A DNA stretch of 60,000 nt from Nymphaea colorata (Eukaryota; Streptophyta; Magnoliopsida; Nymphaeales; Nymphaeaceae): contig NC_045145.1 in NCBI RefSeq assembly GCF_008831285.2, forward strand, positions 23,312,802 through 23,372,801, written 5' to 3'. The notes beneath the pieces were generated by a model. That model was given only the letters and a program-made list of their open reading frames with translations. It was not told the DNA's origin and made no database searches. Position 1 is the stretch's first letter; each line of letters begins with the position of its first letter. The translations under genes were made by a program, and so were the position numbers. This document shows positions 36,663 to 47,816 of this stretch, one piece after another.

Positions 36663-37781
36663 TCATACGGCCATTGCACGATATTCTGCTTCAGCACTAG
36701 ATTTGGCCACTATTTTCTGTTTCTTGCATTTCCATGCTACTAGATTACCACCGACAAACACACAATATCCAGTAGTTAATTTTCTGTCACTGATGTCTCC
36801 AGCCCAGTCTGCATCTGTGAATGCTACTATGTCTAAGTTTTGATTCCTTTTATACCAGAGTCCTTGTCCAGGAGATCCTTTGATGTATTGAAGAATGCGA
36901 TATGCAGCCCTCATGTGTGACTCTCTTGGGCTTTGCATGTACCTGCTAATCACATTCACAGCAAATGAACTATCAGGTCTAGTAACAGATAAGTAAATGA
37001 GCTTACCAACCAGACTACCAACCAGACATTGAAATACTTCCCTGTTGACCTCTGGCTCTTCCTCACAAGGCCCCAATTTGACATTTGTTTCAAACGGAGT
37101 GTCGGCAGGCCGTGCATCTATCTTCCCAGTCTCTTTTAATAAGTCAAGTGCATATTTCCTTTGACATAGAAAGATGTCTTTGTGAGATTGGGCAATCTCA
37201 ATTCCGAGAAAGTACTTGAGTTTTCTCAGATCTTTTATATCGAATGTGGTTCTCAAGTAGTGTTGGAGATTGTATATGCCTTCAACATAATCACCTGTCA
37301 TTACTATATCATCCACATAAATCAACACGACTGTGGTGAGTTCTTTGTGTTTTTTTATGAAGAGCGTGTATTCAGAGTGACATCTGCGAAATTCGAAGTT
37401 TTTCAAAGCCATGCTTAACTTCAGGTACCATGCTGTAGGAGATTGTTTTAGGCCATAAATGGCTTTGTTGAGTTTGCATACATAATTTTTTCCTTCATCT
37501 GGATGCCCTGGAGGAAGTGCCATGTAAATTTCTTCACTGAGTTCACCTTGCAAGAAGGCATTCTTCACGTCCAGTTGATGAAGTCCCCAATTCAGGTTAC
37601 AAGCCAAGAGGTTCAGTTTTGCCACAGGAGCAAAGGTTTCGTCATAGTCAAGTCCCTTTGTTTGAGTGAATCTCTTGGCTACTAGACGAGCTTTGTATCT
37701 TTTTAGTGAGCCGTCACTCTTGTATTTGACTCTATAGTGCCATTTGCAGCCAACAACGCTTGGGTTCTTTGGTTTTTTCAT
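36663..37781 (-). pseudogene. copia reverse transcriptase and RNase H segment
   Basis: This 372-codon open segment has CKWHYRVKYKSDGSLKRYKA, ARLVAK, LDYDETFAPVAK, QLDVKNAFLQGELSEEIYM, the catalytic YVDDIVMTGD, KYFLGIEIAQ, and RNase H motifs ADWAGDISDRK and SSAEAEYRAMA. All expected RT blocks are present, so the segment itself is well preserved. It is bounded by in-frame stops at 37790-37788 (TGA at a position usually Trp) upstream and 36665-36663 downstream. Confidence 0.95.
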
Positions 37782-39058
37782 TATCTCTCAAGTCTTGTTG
37801 CGTTTCAGAGCCTCTAATTCTTCCACCATTGCCTTTCTCTAGTTTGAGTCCTTCTCATCTTCTTAAAATGTTTGAGGTTCATGAATTTTATCAAGACTTT
37901 TAATGAAATTGACGTGTTGAGCAAAAATCTTATCGTAAGCAACAAAATTGCTGATGGGATAATGGCAACAAGAATATGTCTCATAATTGGCTAGATGAGA
38001 GGGCATTCTTCGAGTTCTCTCAGATCTTCTGAGTTCCTGATTGAAGGGTTCATCACCATTGGTAGTACTAATTGATTCTTGATTTTCTATGCGACTTCCA
38101 ATTTCTAGAGGAGTTTCTCTAATGACCTGATCATCACTTATGGTAAAAAATAAATCATCAAAATCATGCAAGTTAGGAGATTTAGACTCCCCTGTCCTAT
38201 ATCACAATTATTAACTCCAAAGTAGGGTTGTTTTTCATTGAAATGAACATCGCGAGATATATAGGTTTTTTTAGAAATAGGATCTAAACAAACATACCTC
38301 TTGCTTTGTGAGTTGTATCCGATAAAAATGCATTTGGTTGAGCGATGACTAAGTTTGTCTCTTTTTGCATAATGTAGCCACACATGAACCACACAACCAA
38401 ACACACTCAAATGATCAAGTTTTGGTTTATGTCCCATAAGTTTACCAATAGGACTAGCATAATTGAGATGTTTACTAGGAGTTCTATTGATCACATAGCA
38501 AGTAGTGGAAATAGCATATTTCCAATAATTTTTAGGCACATTCATTTGGAATAACATGCTTTTAGCAACTTCTAAGAAATGTCTATTTTTTCTTTCGGAC
38601 ACACCATTTTGTTGAGGTGTGTCAACACAAGATGTTTGATGTTGTATATCATGCTTATCTAAGAAGGTTTTAAAACCTGAATTTTTGAACTCAGTACCGT
38701 TGTCAGACCTGAAGCATTTTATTTTACAGTTGTATTGAACTTCAATCATCTTATAAAAAATTTGAAAATGAGACAGAGCTTCAGATTTGTTTTTCATAAA
38801 ATAAACCCAAGTAGATCTAAAAAAATCATCAATAAACATAACATAATATCTAAATCCATCCAAAGAATCTACAGGCGCAGGGCCCCAAACATCAGAGTGT
38901 ATAAGATCAAACGGTTGTTCATTAATAAAATCTGATAAAGAGAACTTTGGTCTGGTCATTTTAGCAAACTTGCAAATATCACATGTATGATTATCAAAAG
39001 AATGTTTGGGAAAAAGATAATTTAACGTCTGAGCATATGGATGACCCATCCGTTGATG
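37782..39058 (-). pseudogene. copia integrase and linker to RT, interrupted
   Basis: From 39049 the frame reads MGHPYAQTLNYL, CDICKFAK, FDLIHSDVWGPAP and DNGTEFKN, then DTPQQNGVSERKNRHFLEVA: the GAG-pre-integrase end and the DDE integrase core. A frameshift near 38195 moves the reading to the 38171-37863 frame, which encodes the spacer with ELRRSERTRRMPSHLANYET. Stops in the family frame follow at 37865-37863 (TAA), 37841-37839 (TAG) and 37790-37788 (TGA). The break with the protease segment is a TGA at 39061-39059 just before HQRMGHP. Confidence 0.92.
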
Positions 39059-39640
39059 TCAGATTTCTCCCTCATTCAAAGAGGTCATATTCAAAGCTTG
39101 ATCAAGAGCTTTAATTTGGTAGAGTCCATTCACCATGTGCCCCTCACCAATCATCGTCTGAGTGTTTTGATCCTGAAATACAACATTAGTAGCAGAAAAA
39201 ACTACATTGCAGTCTAATTCTTTGGTAATTTTTGCTACCGACAATAGATTAAACTTAAGCTCTGGCATAACAAGAATCTCACTAGTATAATTCTTGTTAA
39301 AAAAGTCTATTCCTCTTTTTCCTTTTACAGCAATGGGTGCTCCATTGGCTGCATCAACTGGTCCAATGCCGTTAATAGAGTGAGGGGAATAAAGATAAGT
39401 GAACCAATTAGCCATGTGATCAGTGGCGCCAGAGTCAACAATCCAATGAGAGCTAGAGTCAAGACAAGACATGTAGGTCATACCTTTAGCAGGATCCGAT
39501 GTGTTGATGGAGATACCTACAATTTTTTGAACCTGGAGTTCCTTTATCATTTCAGCAAGAGTCTCCAATGTGATAGGTTTGTCTGACGAAGAAGTAATAA
39601 GGCTGGTTTGATTGTTCTCCTTCTTGATGTTCCCACCGAA
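39059..39640 (-). pseudogene. copia aspartic protease segment
   Basis: Contains SSSHWIVDSGATDHMANWFT with the DSGA active-site motif, then LKFNLLSVAKITKELDCNVV, the typical copia protease-to-integrase stretch. It ends at the TGA at 39061-39059. The segment is otherwise open. Confidence 0.92.
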
Positions 39641-39653
39641 ATTGTTCTCCTTC

Positions 39654-40498
39654 TTAAATGTCCCATTTGAAGTGGACTTGATCCTCTGTCAGGTTTTTCA
39701 TGTATGAACCAGCATGTATCACGTGAATGGCCAACTTTTTTACAATGAGAGCATTTAAGTTTTTTGCCTTCATCACGTTTCCTCTGAAATTTCTACTGTC
39801 TGAGGTATAAGAGTTCACAGCGAAGGCTGCCTTTTCATCGTTTGACACATCTTGATTATTATAGTTCAAGGTGCACATAGCTTTTCTTCTTGACTCTTCT
39901 CGTAGTCATTTGGAAGTCCAACAAGAATTTCAAATATGCGCTCTTGTTCACGTTGCTTCTTGGCTATGGAAAGATCGGTAGTCAAAGGAGCATGAACATC
40001 TATCTCATCCCAAATCCCTTTGAAGGTGCCAATATATTCATTAATAGGGGCAGTCCTCTTTTTTAGACTTCCTTTTGTTTGAGACAATTGGTACATGCAA
40101 GCAATATTATATTGCTCGCCATAAAAATCTTTGGTGGCTTGCCACACCTCCTCTACGGTGTCTAGAAAATTAAAACAAGCTGCTATCTTGGGCTCCATCG
40201 AATTGATGTGCCAAGACACAATGGTGTCGTTGATTGAACGCCACTCACTATATTTCGGATCATTGAGTGGTGGTCTTTTAGTAGTACCATCAATGTATTC
40301 GAGTTTAGATTTTCCACTAAGAAATCGAGTGACAGCCTTAGACCAAGGTAAAAAATTGAGACCATCAAGCAAGGTATTAGTAATCTTGAGATTGGGATTA
40401 CCTTGCTCGTGCATGACAAGTCTGTGCAAAGATCCATCACTGCCTTGTAAGATAGTCGGTTGTTCATTCTCATGTTTTGTTCTCCCTTCCTGCTCCAT
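39654..40498 (-). pseudogene. copia gag with zinc knuckle, frameshifted
   Basis: From an ATG at 40498 a 210-codon frame encodes a UBN2-type gag: TNTLLDGLNFLPWSKAVTRF, WHINSMEPKIAACF, TVEEVWQATKDFY, and FEILVGLPNDYEK. It ends at 39866. The CCHC zinc knuckle (CSHC, GHSRDTC) is at about 39755-39710 in another frame, so at least one frameshift lies between 39880 and 39790. The leader between 40499 and the primer-binding site is about 420 bases. Confidence 0.9.
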
Positions 40499-40936
40499 AG
40501 GTTGCTGCTTGCTTGGAGAAGAATTTCTGTCTCAGCTTGGCAGCGTACAACAAGAAACATCAGTCCGGCGATTTCGATGATCACGAAGAGGAAGAATCAG
40601 ACAAGTTGAAGCCCGAAGTCAATGATGAAGACAAGGAGAAGCTCTCTCCCCTTGACTCCTACGTTTTTCTGGCAGATTTCCGATGAAAAGAGGCAGATCG
40701 AAGGCGGATACGGCCAGAGGAATTGGTAACAATGTCTTTGAGAAATTGGGGATTTTTGAAGTCGGAGCTTCTCCCTTGTTCACCGGATTTTCTGTTTTAT
40801 TCCGGCAGACAACCTTCCTCGGGCTTGTTCCTTCCTCCTTTGTCTGTAACTTCTCAGCCCGAGTCACGTTGAACTACGCCTATTTCTCCTTCACATCTTG
40901 GGAAGCGATGGCGACAGTCCCTGTACTCTAATACCA

Positions 40937-41176
40937 TGAAGAATTGAAATAATGCAGAGTTTGAACAGAGCTAGGAGAGAGTGAGAGAAGGCATTTTAGT
41001 GGTTCGGCAAAGGTTGCCTACATCCACGAACGATCAATCTTTCCTTATGGTTCGGATGATATGAATTACGTTAGATCAACGTTCAAAAAGAAGCTCAACC
41101 AACACCTTCCTTATTCACTTAATTAGAGGCAGTCGATCTCCCAACAAGGCAATTGATCTCCAACGTCATTTTATCA
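40937..41176 (-). repeat. 5' LTR of the full-length copia element, internally deleted
   Basis: Matches the other LTR end to end, apart from about five substitutions, one deletion of about 65 bases (the part equal to about 36163-36228) and a few short gaps. The deleted part of the LTR lies between the ends, so it may have removed promoter sequence. Confidence 0.92.
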
Positions 41177-41181
41177 ATAAA

Positions 41182-42899
41182 TTTATTTCTCTCCCGTTAC
41201 AGTTAAGAGAATACCTGTCTGTTTTGTCGAAGACGCAAAGTCACGTAAATATTAGACAAATTGTTTCACTCCATCTTACAGCTAGAGAATGTTTGTGTGT
41301 TTTGTGGACGCAGGCCGTGTTCCAAGCGTCCTGCAGAGTGCCAAAATGGCATTCTGCTGTGAACAGACGTCGCTCCATGTTGCTGTTTAGCAATCCTGTT
41401 TCGTTTGAGGCAAACACAGCCCAAGAGGGGCTGGCTTTGCTCTTTCCCTTCCTGAGATGCCAGCAGAAAGATGACGCGCAGTTACTGGCATCTCAAGAAC
41501 GGCAAGCGAAACATGCTCTAAGCTATCAGTGGGTATGAATGATTTACAGCAGCCATGTAAGTATATGTGCGTAAAATTCTGTAGTTCTCTACTCTCGCTC
41601 CCAAACTAAGCTTGCATAGAGGATGTCTGTCATGAGTTTTGAACTCGATCATGTTGCCTTTGCTGTTGGAGCGTCAAGTTTATCTATATTTAACAAGCTT
41701 CCCTAATTTCCATGGATCAAATTTCGCGGTAAGTTGGTGGAGGGTTGCAGAGGAACAGCTAGCGTTTCCTGTAACCAGGTTCGGTGTTGAGAAGAAGTTA
41801 CGTTCACCGCACGGTATGCAGTAAAGGAGCGATGACTATTTTGGTAATTTAAAAAATATATGTTTTTTATAATCTTTACTATTTTTGTTTTTATTTTTAT
41901 TTTTATAAAAAATTTTCTTTTTTAGTATGAAGTATGGACTGAGGGTATTTATATGTCCAATATAGCCCATTTGGCATTTGGGCTTGCCCAGTAAGGTTGG
42001 GAGTTCGATCGGTGGTGGTAGTTCGTGACGTGGATTTTGGCTTTATGTAAGGACATTTATGTAATTTTATTTTTTCAATTTTGCCCTAATTTTTGTGTTT
42101 AAGAGGCAGGTGGTAGCTTGCATTCTCTTATCTTTCTGTGATAGTAAAAACTCTATGCTGCCATGGATATAAGAGAATTTTGTCTCCAAACCACCTAAAA
42201 TCTTTGTATCTTCTTCTTTTTTTACTCTTAATCGTTGGGATAACAAGAGAAGGTGCCCTGTTCCTAACACAGCCTTCTTCACCAACCCTCTCTTGCGCTT
42301 TATTCTCATGGATTTACAACCGTATAATATATTAGAAGCTTTGGGTATGTAATAGCTACAAAACATTTCTGGATTTTAAACCGTAAGCTTTTGTACGGAT
42401 ATAAAATGGCAAAGTTGTTTTTATGGGAAAAAGAAAGAAAAATTCAGCAAATTTTAAAATTTAAAAGAATTGATCTTTCGACCAGAAAAAGAAAGGTGGC
42501 CAAAATCTTAAAAGTAAAATGCAAAAATGTACGTGAACATAAAAATCTGGTAACTAAAATCTGCGAAAAACATGAAAGTTTAAGAATATGAGAAAATGAA
42601 ACAATGGGGCAAAGAGGAAAAAAAACATGTTTCAATGGTTGCAACGAACATTAATGTTGGAACCACCCTTTATGATCTCGAACTGAAAGCCCCGTGCCCT
42701 GTTTCTCTTTTTGAAGAACAACACATACAGAAGAATATTTTGCACCCATCTAATATCATTCAAATATGAAAAGAAAGAATGTGATCAGCTACTGGATAAC
42801 TAACGACTATTAATTTGAAGCCATGTCTATCTGAAATTTGGTAGTAGTTGATTAGATGTCACGCCATTTGAAAAGTCGACCTGCCATCAGTTTTCTAGT
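41182..42899. other. Non-coding stretch between copia element and unit C
   Basis: No domain-bearing ORF. Near 41190-41330 the words CCCGTTACAGTTAAGAGAAT ... TGTTTTGTCGAAGACGCA and CATCTTACAGCTAGAGAATG ... TGTTTTGTGGACGCA form an imperfect repeat of about 75 bases. No gene or RNA recognised. Confidence 0.45.
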
Positions 42900-43219
42900 A
42901 CGTATGATCCATTATAGATCAAGCGATATTTTATGTTCATTCTCCATGAATACTAAACAAAGAGAAGCTAAGAAATTATCGAAATAATTGCATAAGTTTT
43001 AGTAGTTTTGCATCAGGCCGTGTACAACAATATTACGATCATTTACGTACTTGGAGTTTCAATTCAAAACAAAACAACACAAATGCATTTTTTTTTTATT
43101 ACATGATAGCAAACATTGGACGACTACAGTTTCGTCCTTTATTACATAGAGCTGCATCTGCTTCAGCATACATTATTATTGGTGCACAAGCTTCAGCTAT
43201 CGGAGAGCAGAATAAACAT

Positions 43220-43570
43220 CTATGGCACTGGATGGAAGTAACCAAAGTTGTGCACCGGATGGTGGCCGGGCGCAGAGAGATCTTCCAGGACTTCCGTTTT
43301 GTACTTCTTTCCACCGGCAACAATGGTGATAAAGCGGTACGTGTAATGGTGGGTTCCGCGGTCCAGTACATAGCAATCCTTCACTTTTTCAAACTTGAGG
43401 TGGCCATGATTCTGTTTGTTGTACCTATGTACAGCAAATTCACCAAGTTCTTTGTACTTTGGGTATGGCTTACAATGCGGGTTATGAACCCATCCAGAAG
43501 ATGCAGCAGGAGCCACAAGAGCCATGGCTGCAATTAGGAGCAGAGCCATTGATGGAAGGAGGTGGCCCAT
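43220..43570 (-). CDS. Secreted single-domain cystatin-like protein
   Basis: The 116-residue protein has the same signal peptide as the two-domain gene (MGHLLPSMALLLIAAM, then ALVAPAASS), followed by one domain with NPHCKPYPKYKELGEFAVHR, HLKFEKVKDCYVLDRGTHHY, GGKKYKTEVLEDLSAPGHHP and VHNFGYF. It keeps the LGEFAVxRYN helix motif and both cysteines, but has no intact QxVxG and no PW. It matches domain 1 of the 22 kb gene best at its N-terminus (VHNPxCxPYPKYK) and ends in GYFHPVP, like the linker end of that domain, so it either lost domain 2 or preserves the one-domain ancestor. An AATAAA is at 43143-43138. The single-domain layout is the usual plant cystatin form, at about 90 mature residues. 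Confidence 0.8.
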   Translation of the reverse strand: MGHLLPSMALLLIAAMALVAPAASSGWVHNPHCKPYPKYKELGEFAVHRYNKQNHGHLKFEKVKDCYVLDRGTHHYTYRFITIVAGGKKYKTEVLEDLSAPGHHPVHNFGYFHPVP

Positions 43571-43680
43571 GATGGTATGGGAAAACTGCTACGTACTGCG
43601 AGTTGGCAGCGCTAAAGGGAAGTTGTAGGAAAGAAGCAATGGTTGAAGGGAAGATGAGAAATGCTAACGTTTCAGGTGAT

Positions 43681-43688
43681 TATTTATA
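43681..43688 (-). promoter_or_regulatory. TATA box of the single-domain cystatin-like gene
   Basis: TATAAATA on the minus strand, 111 bases before the ATG, within CCTATAAATAATCACC as at the 22.9 kb gene. Conservation of the box, its context and the spacing argues for a working promoter. Confidence 0.75.
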
Positions 43689-46341
43689 GGCCGAAGCTGG
43701 TGGAATTAGTCAGCCTTGTTTAGAGATCATACTGTGTGCTCGGTGCCTAGACTTAGTCTTTGGACTTTTCTTGTTCCTTCTTACTTTTTTAATTCTAGTT
43801 AACGTGCGCAGATAACATAAAGAACTTACTGAGTCGATGTCTAACCAAAAAGAAAAAACCATGGTGACGACGCAGAACAGCTCATCGACGATAACAAACC
43901 AAGGACAAAGTCAAGTCAGACAAAGAAATTAACTTAAAGCCTTGCCCATGACTTGTAAGACATGAAACCGTTAACTGCTAGCAATTGTTCTAAAATTTCT
44001 CGGAGTTCAAGACGTGGGAAGCATGTAAAGTTTTGCATAAGAACTGCTTAAGAAAACGCAGATGCTAAGAAGCCCATTTCACATGAAGAAACCAGTCTAA
44101 TCACAATATATTGTCAAAACTAAATTGAAAAAGAAAAAATCTAAGAAACAAAACTATAAGAGAGGAGTATTGATCTAAGTTGAAGTTAAATCACACTGAT
44201 CTAATATTTCCAAATGGGTGGAATTTGAATCTAATTCATTGGATTCTACTTCCTAAATCCTGCAAATCTGCAGCCCGTGTTCCTAGATTCCTAGTAGCTA
44301 TGATGTTGGCAAGTTATAAATCTGCAGCCAAAAAGCCAAAATTTAAAAATGCATGTAAAGGCAACAAACCAACCAAAAGGAACGTAGTTTGAACATCCAA
44401 AAGACTGTGAAACTTAATTCCCATGTTCTTCTCGCCTTACGCGTTGGGGGAACGACTGTAAAGCTATGAAGGGGTCGATGGCCAAACATTATTTACCTTC
44501 TGTGCAATTTGATTCATCCAATTGGAATTTGAATATGATGATTTGGTTTGATAAAAAGATCAAGATCGATCCATCGTTATCAGTCAGCTGTCTTCTCAGC
44601 ACTGCAAAAACCATTCCTCCCAATTTGACTACTTGTAGACCTCAGACAGATCTATTATTACTTCCTAGATTTGGTTATGCAAAGTATTCATCCGACTTTC
44701 TTCCGAGCAATAGCTTGAGATCATTTACTTCATATCCGACCACTTGAAATCTTATTACATCATATCTATAGTTTTGTGCTTGTGCTTATCCTATTTATTT
44801 GCATTGCCAAAAAGAGGATGATCCTCTAACCTTTATAGAATATTTATACCTTCCTTTTATAGCTTTTTTCAATTTAAGTTTTTTTACTTTTATGTCTCTT
44901 TCGGCTAATTCAAACCAGAATTTTCAATTGCCTCAACAAGAATAGCATAGCTGGTTGGGTTGGCGGCTTAACTGGTCATCACCTTGATTCTCATAGGTGT
45001 TACGCCTTAGGAATGCAAATGGTGTTACTCCTCTAGAATGCAAATGACAGCAAACACTCTAATTGAGAGCATGGACTTTGGGGGTGAAGGGAAAGGGAAG
45101 GCTTCTTCTCAAGAAGCAAAATTTCCAACTAATCCAAACCCATTCTTTTATGCCACCAACGGATAGACAGATTAGTTATTCCCAAGGAGTTGGTGCTATA
45201 AATGGGACTCACTGACATGCAGTTGAAGCATAGCAGAGGCGATACCCCAAGACACCAAAGTATGCCCTATTCCCTAAGATGGTGAAGGGTTGGGTAGAAG
45301 TTTCAGCTATTTTCTTGAGCGGTAAAATGAAATACTTCACTTCTAACCAAATTATAGATAGATTAGCCCATATCCCCGTGGTACCTTTTGGTTTGGTAAC
45401 TCTCACGTCAAAAAAAATAAATTACTTTGACCTGCAAATGCAAATCTGATTGTATCAAAAACATTTATATTATATGGTTGATATGATAAATAATGAGTCT
45501 ATAACTTTGTGCCTTTTTTATGTAAAATTGAATCGACCAATTTTTGACATTTTTATAACCGTCAGTTTTTGAAATACCAACTGAATGTTCCATCTATATC
45601 AGATCACAGCGTTCAAAGATCAATTCTTATTTATTAGTTAGGTCATATAACTACAGTTAAATTTGGTCAAAAACAACCCAAAGCATTGAGATCGAAAAAG
45701 TACTTGTACAGCATGAAGCAACTAGTCATCGGGGCACACCATTTTGACCATGTCAGTGGTGATATGGACACCCATGACCCACCATTATTTGTCATTTTTG
45801 TCCACAATAACAAAAATCTTTTTATATTAAAATGTAACAGCGATCGTTTCTTCGTCATTTTCTTGAAAGACTTTTTAAATTTCATGTCAAGCATGCATTG
45901 GTGTAAAACTTTTTTGTTGTGGATTATTCACATCAGATACACCTTTTCTCTTTTAAAAAAAAAAAAAAAAACAGGCGAGCAAGCTCTTTTATTCAATAAC
46001 ATACAAACTCTTGAGATTTATTGTTACCTTATTTTGTTATTGGCAGTCTGGAATTGGGTAGCTAGATCTTGCCAACACTGTGCAAAGTTCTGTATATAAC
46101 TTCAAAGTCTGAAATCCAATCCTGCAGTCATGGCTGAGCGACAAACTTAATAGACAGGCCAGCTTGTTAAGTGCAAGTATCCCAAGTGAATCCAAGTACT
46201 TGTTTTATGAAGTTAGTTTGATGACATGGGTACCGGGAACTTGGTACGGTTTGATTGCAGGAACAAGTGTTCTTAAAACACTTGCCTTTATAACAAGTGT
46301 CCTAAAAATAAATAGTTTTGTTCATGTAGACAAGTTGTAAT

Positions 46342-46460
46342 TGAGTTCAATGTTTGTTTGTTTGGATAGGTCATAGTTTGAATTATTTTTATAATTATTT
46401 TGAGTTCAATGTTTGTTTGTTTGGATAGGTCATAGATTGAATTATATTTATAATTATTTT
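46342..46460. repeat. 59-bp tandem duplication at the C/D junction
   Basis: TGAGTTCAATGTTTGTTTGT plus the following bases through GGATAGGTCATAG and ATAATTATTT occurs at about 46342-46400 and again at 46401-46460 with two or three differences. It lies exactly between the right part of unit C and the start of unit D. Confidence 0.88.
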
Positions 46461-46479
46461 GTAATATGTATATACATTC

Positions 46480-47770
46480 CTTTTTGTCTTTTTTTAATTT
46501 AAATTTATTTGCTTTTATTTTTCTTTCAGCTATTTCAAGCAAGAATTTTAAATTGCTCAGTCATCAGTTTAATTTGTATTAATTTGTATAGGTGTCACTA
46601 TTTTATGGTGCAAACGATGGCAATGTGACACTATAGTTGACAAGTATACCATAGGCTGGTTCAACCATGTTTTAAAGTAGCCGTGGGCACTAGCAGCAGA
46701 GGAATGACTTCTTTGGGCGGCTTCTGCACTAAGAGAAGCAAAAATTGCACCCAGAAGCAATAATTCTCAATTAATCGAAACTAATCTTTTTACATCCACT
46801 AATGAATAGATAGATTAGTCCATGCCCCATGGTACCTTCTCGTTTGGCAATTCCCACACGTCAAAAAAATTTTTGCCCCGCAAATCTGATTGTATCAAAA
46901 TTTATATAGTATAATGGTTGGCATAATAAATAGTGAGTCCATAAATTTTCTGTCTTATTTATGTAAAATTGACTCAACCAATTTTTGACATTTTTACAAC
47001 GGTCAATTTTTCAAATACCAACTCAATGCTCCATCTACATCAGATTATAGTGTTCCCATACTGATTAGTCCATCTACAACTTAAAACGTTGACATCTAAA
47101 AAGTACTTTTTGGGTGAGCAGGCATATTATTTCTTCCTATTACTCAAAAGATAGTAGAAACTTTCATTCAACTCTTCTTCTTCTTAAGATACATAGCATG
47201 CTTTTGGTGTCTTGGTGTGGCACCCTACTATACTTCAACTTATGAGTCATGAACCTCTATTTGCAGTAGAAATCCGAAATAAAAAAATGAAAACTGATTG
47301 CCTATCAGCCCTCACCCCATTCATTGCACCAACTCTTTTAAAAAGACACTTTTAAATTATGGAGTCAACTTGTCGTAGGGGTATACCATTTTGACGACGA
47401 CTTTTGTGGTGACATTCCCACCCATGACTCACCATTATTTTACACTTCTGTTTTTTTGTCCACAGTAACAAGTTTTTTTTTTATATTAGAATGTTAAAGC
47501 GATCTTTTACAAGTCCTTTTCTCGAAAGTCTTTTTAAATTCATGTCAAACATGCATTGGTATAACACTAATCTTCACATTGGGCAGCTAGATCTTACCAA
47601 AACGGTGCAATGAGTTATTGCGGTCTAGGTATTGAACGTCTGTCGTTCTGTTTATAATTTGAAAGTTTGAAATCTGTTCCTTCACATGGTGGAGCGACGG
47701 GCTGGCCTATTAAGTACAAGTATCCAAGTATCTCCTTTATGATATTGGTATGACACAGACCTTTTGTGTT
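46480..47770. repeat. Partial duplicated unit D, without a cystatin-like gene
   Basis: Matches the right part of unit C in order: TTTAATTTAAATTTATTTGC with 44.87 kb, TGATTGTATCAAAATTTATA with 45.45 kb, CAACCAATTTTTGACATTTT with 45.53 kb, CCACCCATGACTCACCATTA with 45.77 kb, CATGTCAAACATGCATTGGT with 45.88 kb, and GGCAGCTAGATCTTACCAA with 46.06 kb. It starts after the gene-bearing part, so it is a duplication of the upstream flank only. Confidence 0.78.
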
Positions 47771-47816
47771 AAAGACCTTTTCCATTCAAGACCTTCAGTA
47801 TGTATACCGCGGTAAG

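Larger units (their letters stand above)
36021..41181 (-). mobile_element. Full-length Ty1/copia retrotransposon, non-coding-competent (element 36026-41176)
   Basis: The element has TG...CA LTRs at 36026-36344 (319 bases) and 40937-41176 (240 bases) and a 5-bp target duplication, ATAAA, at 36021-36025 and 41177-41181. Read on the minus strand, the 5' LTR is followed by TGGTATTAGAGTACAGGG (40936-40919), close to the initiator-Met tRNA primer-binding sequence TGGTATCAGAGC. The purine tract GAGGGGGAG (36353-36345) abuts the 3' LTR. Domain order is gag, zinc knuckle, protease, integrase, RT, RNase H, which is the copia order. The two LTRs differ by only about five substitutions plus several deletions in the 5' LTR, the largest about 65 bases. 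It inserted between cystatin units B and C. Confidence 0.95.
42900..46210. repeat. Duplicated unit C (carries the single-domain cystatin-like gene)
   Basis: Shares blocks with units A and B: TTTATGTTCATTCTCCATGA at the left, the gene and its promoter, CAAAGTATTCATCCGACTTT near 44680, and the GAGGATGATCCTC region near 44815. Its right part (44.85-46.2 kb) is the closest relative of unit D. The part from 45.1 kb rightward does not match A or B by eye, so the shared ancestral unit may have been longer or C and D gained sequence together. Confidence 0.72.
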
